DNA of 64,000 nt, taken from contig JASGKY010000051.1 in NCBI GenBank assembly GCA_049840435.1, positions 109,728 through 173,727 on the forward strand. The letters run 5' to 3'. Below the pieces are notes generated by a model. It did no database searches, had not been told where the DNA came from, and saw nothing but the letters and a program-made list of their open reading frames with translations. This DNA comes from JADLHS01 sp049840435 (GTDB taxonomy: Bacteria; Verrucomicrobiota; Verrucomicrobiia; Limisphaerales; JADLHS01). The position numbers and the translations under genes are program-made. Shown here piece after piece: positions 60,660 through 64,000 of this stretch; within the stretch, counting starts at the first letter, position 1; each line of letters begins with the position of its first letter.

Positions 60660-61232
60660 ATGCGTATCACCGGCGGACAGGCAGGCGGACGGTTTCTCAA
60701 AGTGCCGAAAGGCATGGCGGTGCGACCCACGATTGATCGCGTCAAGCAGGCGTTGTTCAATTCGCTGGGCGAACGCGTCGTGGACGCGCGCGTGTTGGAA
60801 CTGTTCGCGGGCAGTGGGGCTTTGAGCCTCGAAAGCCTGAGTCGCGGGGCGAAGCTGGCAGTGTGCGTGGAATTGTCGCCGCGGCACGCCGACTTCATCC
60901 GCAGCAATGTCGCCGCCGCCAATCTCCCCGTCACCGCGCTGGACGTCCGCACGCAGGATGTCTTTGCCGCGTTACCGCAACTTGTCACCACAGGCCAGAC
61001 CTTTGACCTGATTCTGGCTGACCCGCCTTATGGCGAAAAGAACGTCGGCAAGCGTTCGACGTCCTTCGCCCAAAAACTGCTCGACGATCCGAACCTGCCA
61101 AAACTCCTCGCACCTAGCGGACGTTTCGCACTTGGCCACGCGTCTCGCGACAAATTGGAAATTCCCACCCCATGGCGAGAGGTGAAGCAGTTGAAGCATG
61201 GCGATAGTGTGATGCGTTTCTTCGAGGTCTGA
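60660..61232 (+). CDS. rsmD: 16S rRNA (guanine-966-N2)-methyltransferase RsmD
   Basis: 190 residues. RsmD methylates G966 in 16S rRNA during 30S assembly. The opening MRITGGQAGGRFLKVPKGMA and VRPTIDRVKQALFNSLG is the family hallmark. VLELFAGSGALSLESLSRGA is the SAM loop, LILADPPYGEK (DPPYG near residue 121) is the catalytic N-methyltransferase motif, and the end HGDSVMRFFEV is typical. Standard length and a clear ATG start, 9 bases after the PqiA-like gene. Confidence 0.95.
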   Translation: MRITGGQAGGRFLKVPKGMAVRPTIDRVKQALFNSLGERVVDARVLELFAGSGALSLESLSRGAKLAVCVELSPRHADFIRSNVAAANLPVTALDVRTQDVFAALPQLVTTGQTFDLILADPPYGEKNVGKRSTSFAQKLLDDPNLPKLLAPSGRFALGHASRDKLEIPTPWREVKQLKHGDSVMRFFEV

Positions 61233-61304
61233 ACGGTTTACGGCTGACAGGATTAGCCCCCGCACAGTCGTCATTATCACTTCCAATACCTGCCCGCGAC
61301 CGAT

Positions 61305-61330
61305 TCAAAAATGCGGCCGGTTGCCGATGT
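61305..61330 (+). promoter_or_regulatory. Sigma-28 (FliA)-like promoter of the heme-c chemoreceptor
   Basis: TCAA (61305-61308), a spacer of 14 bases and GCCGATGT (61323-61330). The -10 box matches six of eight FliA consensus bases; the spacer is one base shorter than usual, the same as at 63191. Transcription would start about 110 bases before the coding region, leaving a structured leader. Confidence 0.45.
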
Positions 61331-61344
61331 TCCTCTGGGGTTGA

Positions 61345-61396
61345 GGGCCGGTTTCACAGGCGTAGCGGTGGGGTTGCCTGTAAACCGGTCCCGCTA
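61345..61396 (+). promoter_or_regulatory. Structured RNA leader with two alternative hairpins
   Basis: CCGGTTTCACAGGC (61348-61361) pairs with GCCTGTAAACCGG (61376-61388) through 13 pairs with one bulged C, extended by GGG/CCC. A second stem TAGCGG/CCGCTA (61363-61368 and 61391-61396) uses the loop of the first and excludes it. It lies within the mRNA leader of the receptor gene, 52 bases before its GTG start. No known riboswitch class was recognised. Confidence 0.45.
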
Positions 61397-61447
61397 TGGC
61401 CCGGTGGATCGGGTCGCCTCTGGGGGGTTCGTCGCTAGGAGGGTATC

Positions 61448-63043
61448 GTGAAATTGCAAACAAAACTGTTGCTGGTGTTACTGGTCGGATTGCTCAGTGT
61501 CTATCTCGCCGCCACCCTGTTCCAACGTCACGCCAGTCTTGCCGACATCGGCACATTTTCCCAACACAACCTGACCGGCGAAGTCGAGCGCGAATGGCAA
61601 TGGATCGATCGGCTGCATCACGCGGTCTTTGCCGCGCTGGACGACGCCATGGCGGCGGGAGAAATGGATAAGTTCAACCAGATCCTCACCGCGCAACGGA
61701 GCGTTCCCGACCTGCACGAACTGTCGCTGGCCGATCGTACGGGCAAGATCGCATATTCCTCCGTGCCGAAGCGGGTCAAAGAATCATTTCCGTTGGAGAT
61801 CCAGAAGCAACTCAGCACCACCAAGGACAGCATCAAAATTCGGTCAACAGATGCGTTCCAATTTTATCGCCCGATTTATGCGGAGAAAGCCTGTCTCGAT
61901 TGCCATGTGAATTGGAAACTCAACGAGTTTTGTGGCATCACGCATCTGGAATTTTCCACCACGCCTTTGCAACGCGCGGAACAATCGTGGGTGACGTTTC
62001 AGGGGGATTTCAACCGGAAGAATCTCTTTACCACGGCGCTGATTACGATCGTGCTGACTGTGGTGATCATTTTACTGGTGCTGCTGGCGTTGCGCTATTT
62101 CATGGCCCGCCCGTTGACGCGGTTGACCAAGGTTTTATCCGAACAAGCACAACAAGTGAGCGAGGCTGCGCATGCGGTCGAGGACAGCAGCCAATCCATC
62201 GCGCAAGACGCCTCACATCAAGCCTCGTCGCTCGAAGAAACGAGCGCCTCAATGGAAGAGTTGCTGGCCATGACGCGCCGGAACACCGATCACGCCGATC
62301 GCGCCAGCGGCCTCGCACACCAAACGACCACCTCGGCGGATGAAGGTGTATCGAGCATGAGACAAATGCGCGGTTCGATGCAAACCCTGCAAGCGTCGAG
62401 TGCCGAGGTGGCAAAAATCATCAAGACGATTGACGACATTGCCTTCCAAACCAATCTGCTCGCGTTGAACGCGGCCGTTGAAGCGGCGCGCGCGGGTGAG
62501 GCGGGAGCTGGCTTCGCCGTGGTGGCAGATGAAGTGCGCGAGTTGTCCAAGCGCAGCGCGAGCGCGGCCAAGGAAACGGCGGACCGGATTGCCTCGACAC
62601 TGACCAACACGAATCAATGCGCCACCTTGTGCCAGAAGACGGCGACGCTGCTCGATGGCATCGTCACCCACGCGCACGGGTTACAGGAGCTCGCCAATGA
62701 TGTCGCTCACGCGTCGAAGGAACAAAGCGCCGGGATAGACCAGGTCAACCAAGCCGTCACCGCGCTGGACCGGGTGACACAACACAACGCTGCCGCCTCG
62801 GAAGAAGGCGCGACCGCTGCACAGCAATTGAAATCACAAGCGACCACGCTGACCGAGGCCGTGATCGAGTTGCGCGCTTTGATTCATGGCTCCTGCCAAC
62901 GTTCTTCTTCCAGTCAGAGCAACGGCCATCCACCCGTTTCACACCTCGGAAAACACCCGCCGCTCGCTCTGGATAACAGAGTCGCATCGCTAGGCAAGAG
63001 CAGTGCGTCGCCGGGCCGAAAACTTCAGCTCACCAGTGTTTAA
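61448..63043 (+). CDS. Methyl-accepting chemotaxis protein with periplasmic heme-c motif
   Basis: 531 residues. The N-terminal helix LLLVLLVGLLSVYLAATLF, a periplasmic domain (about 25-195) and a second helix TTALITIVLTVVIILLVLLA precede the signalling domain. The periplasmic part ends with FYRPIYAEKACLDCHVNW; CxxCH at 149-153 is a heme-c attachment site, as in DUF3365/Tll0287-like sensors. The cytosolic part has the receptor hairpin IDDIAFQTNLLALNAAVEAA, RAGEAGAGFAVVADEVREL. No CheW/CheR-binding tail is seen, and the HAMP region is short. Start GTG 61448 has the best ribosome site of the window, AGGAGG at 61437-61442. It likely senses redox state or gases. Confidence 0.92.
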   Translation: MKLQTKLLLVLLVGLLSVYLAATLFQRHASLADIGTFSQHNLTGEVEREWQWIDRLHHAVFAALDDAMAAGEMDKFNQILTAQRSVPDLHELSLADRTGKIAYSSVPKRVKESFPLEIQKQLSTTKDSIKIRSTDAFQFYRPIYAEKACLDCHVNWKLNEFCGITHLEFSTTPLQRAEQSWVTFQGDFNRKNLFTTALITIVLTVVIILLVLLALRYFMARPLTRLTKVLSEQAQQVSEAAHAVEDSSQSIAQDASHQASSLEETSASMEELLAMTRRNTDHADRASGLAHQTTTSADEGVSSMRQMRGSMQTLQASSAEVAKIIKTIDDIAFQTNLLALNAAVEAARAGEAGAGFAVVADEVRELSKRSASAAKETADRIASTLTNTNQCATLCQKTATLLDGIVTHAHGLQELANDVAHASKEQSAGIDQVNQAVTALDRVTQHNAAASEEGATAAQQLKSQATTLTEAVIELRALIHGSCQRSSSSQSNGHPPVSHLGKHPPLALDNRVASLGKSSASPGRKLQLTSV

Positions 63044-63190
63044 TTATTCGGCTTTCTCGCGCCCTGCTTCACACTTCCGCGCGCTTGAGGATTTAATCCA
63101 CAGGCTGCCAAGACCATGCGTTGGCGAGGGTGTTTATCAGTTTGTTTCCGGGCAGTGATTACCACCGGCGATACCTTGGCTTTGAGTCTT

Positions 63191-63216
63191 TAAGCGACAG
63201 GACATTGTGCCGATGG
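63191..63216 (+). promoter_or_regulatory. Sigma-28 (FliA)-like promoter of the second chemoreceptor
   Basis: TAAG (63191-63194), 14-base spacer and GCCGATGG (63209-63216), 45 bases before the ATG at 63261. Same spacing as at 61305. The -10 box agrees at six of eight positions. Confidence 0.5.
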
Positions 63217-63260
63217 CCCTTAAGGCTGGATCGCTGTCGTTCCGCCTCAAGTTGTCTTGT

Positions 63261-64000
63261 ATGAAAATCAGCACTAAAATCATCATCGCCTGCCTTGCGT
63301 TAGTGGCGCTGGCGGCAACCACCTTTCTCGTGACCACGTTGGTGCAACGCAGCCGGGTGCGTACCAGATGGAAGCTGTAATCCAGCAGCAAGCCTTGAGT
63401 GAAGCCAGCAAGATCATTGAGACACTGTACGTGAATTGCGAGGCGACCGATCGTCGCAATCAAAGCCGCCTGACCCACGATCTCAGTATCGCGCGGGAAG
63501 TCGTCACCCGTCACGGCGCGGTTTCGTTCGGCGGCGAATCGGTTTCGTGGAAAGCCGTGAACCAATTGACGCGCGAAGCTCAGACGCTCGCGCTGCCGCA
63601 ACTCTTGCTCGGCACAAATTGGCTCGGGCAAAATTATGCCGCCGATAAAACCTCGCCGGTCGTAGATGAGGTGAAACATCTCACGCGCGACGAATGCACG
63701 ATCTTCCAGCGCATGAACGAACAGGGTGACATGATCCGCGTTGCCACGAGCATTTTGGGAACGAACGGCAATCGCGCCATCGGCACGTTCATTCCGCGCG
63801 TCAGCCCCGACGGTTCACCCAATGCGGTTTTGGAAACCGTGCTCAAAGGCGAAGTCTATCGCGGCCGCGCGTTTGTCGTGAACGCTTATTACGCCACCGC
63901 CTACGAACCCATCTGGGACGCGGACAAAAAGAAGGTCATCGGCATGATTTAGGTGCTGTTCGGATTCTATCGTGTTTCCCTATTAACCTTAGCAATACGT
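63261..64000 (+). CDS. Methyl-accepting chemotaxis protein, Cache domain (N-terminal part, frameshifted)
   Basis: The gene runs off the window. ATG 63261 gives a membrane helix, STKIIIACLALVALAATTFLV, but that frame stops at 63380. From about 63357 another frame continues as MEAVIQQQALSEASKIIETL and the sensor domain QLLLGTNWLGQNYAADKTSP, DECTIFQRMNEQGDMIRVAT, GTFIPRVSPDGSPNAVLETV and FVVNAYYATAYEPIWDADK. This is a Cache_3-Cache_2-type periplasmic sensor as in many chemoreceptors. That frame in turn stops at 63950-63952 directly after VIGMI, where Cache receptors go on with YVG-like residues, so another indel is probable. The signalling domain lies outside the window. It should sense a small ligand in the periplasm. 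Confidence 0.8.

Noticed and set aside
61261..61447. c-di-GMP (GEMM) riboswitch before the chemoreceptor
   Set aside because: A GTAGCGG...GGGTTGCC stretch is reminiscent, but the conserved CACGCACAGGGC and GGACGCAAAGCC parts are missing.

Overview
The window is a gene-dense, high-GC bacterial chromosome segment. Its style suggests a motile, Gram-negative member of the Verrucomicrobiota, most likely the Pedosphaera/Limisphaera side of the phylum. The evidence is indirect: weak or absent Shine-Dalgarno sites, dispersed hairpin repeats, many secreted proteins of low characterisation, an outer-membrane flagellar L-ring and P-ring, and a lipid/glycan export ABC protein. No rRNA, tRNA, CRISPR array, transposase or prophage gene was seen, and no gene-free stretch exceeds 300 bases.

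Layout. 1-2383: end of a HAD hydrolase, hisF, an acylphosphatase and a metallophosphoesterase. 2462-18209: a surface-glycan locus with an ELM1-like protein, GT4, GT11, GT10 (two), GT2, GT25 and another glycosyltransferase, four methyltransferases, two related SGNH-like proteins and an MsbA-type ABC exporter. Part of it (about 5.4-7.3 kb) is visibly AT-richer. 18388-25099: secreted proteins, then a minus-strand operon with a proline-rich protein, a TPR protein, a small coiled-coil protein and a sigma-54 activator of the FlrC/FlgR type, preceded by a sigma-28-like promoter. 25333-29923: HDOD protein, priA, a lone receiver protein and a site-2-protease-like M50 peptidase. 30198-37844: flagellar operon flgF-flgG-flgA-flgH-flgI-flgJ-flgN-flgK-flgL. 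38043-40252: zinc-ribbon protein, DUF4105 protein and PrsW-type membrane protease. 40358-42460: ilvB with a complete leader-peptide attenuator in front of it. 42544-50435: a two-armed phosphonate locus. 50463-55881: HEAT-like protein, hemL, a TlpA-like thioredoxin and an anti-sigma/ECF-sigma pair. 56056-61232: PQQ-type propeller protein, OPT transporter, dienelactone hydrolase, PqiA-like protein and rsmD. 61305-64000: two chemoreceptor genes, one with a heme-c motif in its periplasmic domain, each with a sigma-28-like promoter.

The most interesting system is the phosphonate locus. One arm (minus) encodes PEP mutase fused to a nucleotidyltransferase, phosphonopyruvate decarboxylase and the AEP transaminase PhnW, enough to convert PEP to 2-aminoethylphosphonate. 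The other arm (plus) encodes a 2-oxoglutarate oxygenase, a CDP-alcohol phosphatidyltransferase with a nucleotidyltransferase-like N-domain, an LPG-synthase-type membrane protein and a stand-alone nucleotidyltransferase. Together these look like a route for CTP activation of AEP and its transfer to a lipid or glycan, possibly with hydroxylation.

The second highlight is the ilvB leader: promoter, a 25-codon Val/Leu-rich peptide, a pause hairpin, and a 12-bp GAAA-looped terminator just before ilvB.

A caution: at least eight genes, including ilvB, flgA, flgK and flgL, are broken by single-base indels while their protein sequence stays well conserved on both sides. I read most of these as sequencing or assembly errors rather than gene decay, and I give the joined gene span for each.
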